Of a DNA stretch of 64,000 nucleotides, positions 63,688 to 64,000 are shown one piece after another. A program made the translations under genes and the position numbers. The stretch's first letter is position 1. The number at the start of each line of letters is the position of its first letter. Under the pieces are notes generated by a model. It was not told the origin of the DNA and did not search any database. It saw only the letters and a list, made by a program, of their open reading frames with translations. This stretch comes from Teretinema zuelzerae. GTDB taxonomy: Bacteria; Spirochaetota; Spirochaetia; Treponematales; Treponemataceae. The stretch covers positions 310,001 to 374,000 of the forward strand of contig NZ_JAINWA010000001.1 of assembly GCF_021021555.1 (NCBI RefSeq), given 5' to 3'.

Positions 63688-63716
63688 TTGTTCCTGAACC
63701 CGCGCCGGGGTATAGT
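63688..63716 (+). promoter_or_regulatory. Promoter of the birA gene
   Basis: TTGTTC at 63688-63693, 17-base spacer, TATAGT at 63711-63716. The predicted start of transcription falls on or within a base or two of ATG 63724. Confidence 0.6.
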
Positions 63717-63723
63717 AGCGTCC

Positions 63724-64000
63724 ATGACGCCATCCCACGAATCGCACGCCGCCGCGGCATACGACCGCATGGAGGATTCCCGCGCGTTCGGCGCTCCGGT
63801 CTACCACATCGCGGAAACCGGCAGCACCATGCAGGACGCCCGCTTTTTTTCCGCTCAAGGCGCTCCCGACGGAACCGCGGTATACGCCGACTTTCAGAGA
63901 TCGGGCAGGGGAAGAATCGAAGGAAGGGTCTGGGATGGTGAAACAGGAAAGGATCTGCTGTGCACGGTAATGCTCAAGCGGCAGCCCCCTCCGGGATTCA
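63724..64000 (+). CDS. birA: Biotin-[acetyl-CoA-carboxylase] ligase, catalytic domain only visible (partial at right edge)
   Basis: 92 codons before the window ends. After a short lead, VYHIAETGSTMQDARFFSAQ, GTAVYADFQRSGRGRIEGR and GKDLLCTVML give the biotin protein ligase signature, including the RGRGR-like biotinoyl-AMP loop (SGRGRIEGR). There is no N-terminal winged helix, so this is a class I (non-repressor) ligase. It attaches biotin to carboxylase carrier proteins. ATG 63724 has no ribosome site and lies at the predicted transcription start; ATG 63769 is an alternative. Confidence 0.88.
   Translation, partial: MTPSHESHAAAAYDRMEDSRAFGAPVYHIAETGSTMQDARFFSAQGAPDGTAVYADFQRSGRGRIEGRVWDGETGKDLLCTVMLKRQPPPGF

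Overview
The window looks like a spirochaete chromosome, most probably a Treponema-like member of the Treponemataceae. This is inferred from gene content, not from a marker gene: many GGDEF/EAL and class III cyclase signalling proteins, two chemoreceptors, a YjfB-type motility protein, long operons of large surface lipoproteins (GLUG, Listeria-Bacteroides and sulfatase-modifying-factor-like repeats), and secreted proteins with short signal peptides. The base composition is moderately GC-rich, and translational coupling through ATGA overlaps is very common.

Left part (1-11.3 kb) is an accessory, partly decayed region. It opens with a Wadjet-type (JetABC) anti-plasmid operon on the minus strand. 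JetC runs off the left edge, and jetA carries a single frameshift at a G5/C5 tract. Upstream lie an IS4-family transposase remnant, a 22-bp tandem repeat carrying TGGTATAAT, and copies of a dispersed intergenic repeat. Further along are a 5'-truncated WYL regulator, a junction between a cut-off signal peptide and an AraC cupin fragment, two small outer-membrane-type proteins and a 39-bp minisatellite.

Middle part (11.3-35.8 kb): a GH5 lipoprotein, two chemoreceptors, a hemerythrin-like protein with a CRP-like site in front of it, an AraC/GyrI regulator, a pyridoxal kinase-Nudix pair, a polar amino acid ABC importer without its ATPase, rmuC, a YdcF-like protein, and a coupled pair of 7TM-EAL proteins of which the second has lost catalytic residues. 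A minus-strand operon follows: dCache adenylate cyclase, giant FecR protein, outer-membrane protein.

Right part (35.8-64 kb): an operon of three large lipoproteins, two of which share an N-terminal module but carry different C-terminal modules; a NifS-like aminotransferase; class I ribonucleotide reductase nrdAB behind a convincing tandem NrdR-box promoter; a DUF5692-like membrane protein; a CIA30-like secreted protein; a second, 7TM-type, adenylate cyclase; a cache-GGDEF-EAL protein followed by YjfB; a large Ig-like lipoprotein; glycogen phosphorylase; a tRNA-Gly(CCC) inside a 17-bp extended stem; and the start of birA.

Functionally the window is dominated by sensing and second messengers (two cAMP-type cyclases, three EAL proteins, two MCPs, one CRP-like site) and by cell-surface proteins. 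Housekeeping functions are nucleotide reduction, glycogen breakdown, pyridoxal salvage and biotinylation. The strongest candidates for new biology are the cyclase-FecR-outer-membrane operon, the shared-N-terminus lipoprotein operon, and the frameshifted Wadjet locus with its repeat-rich flank.
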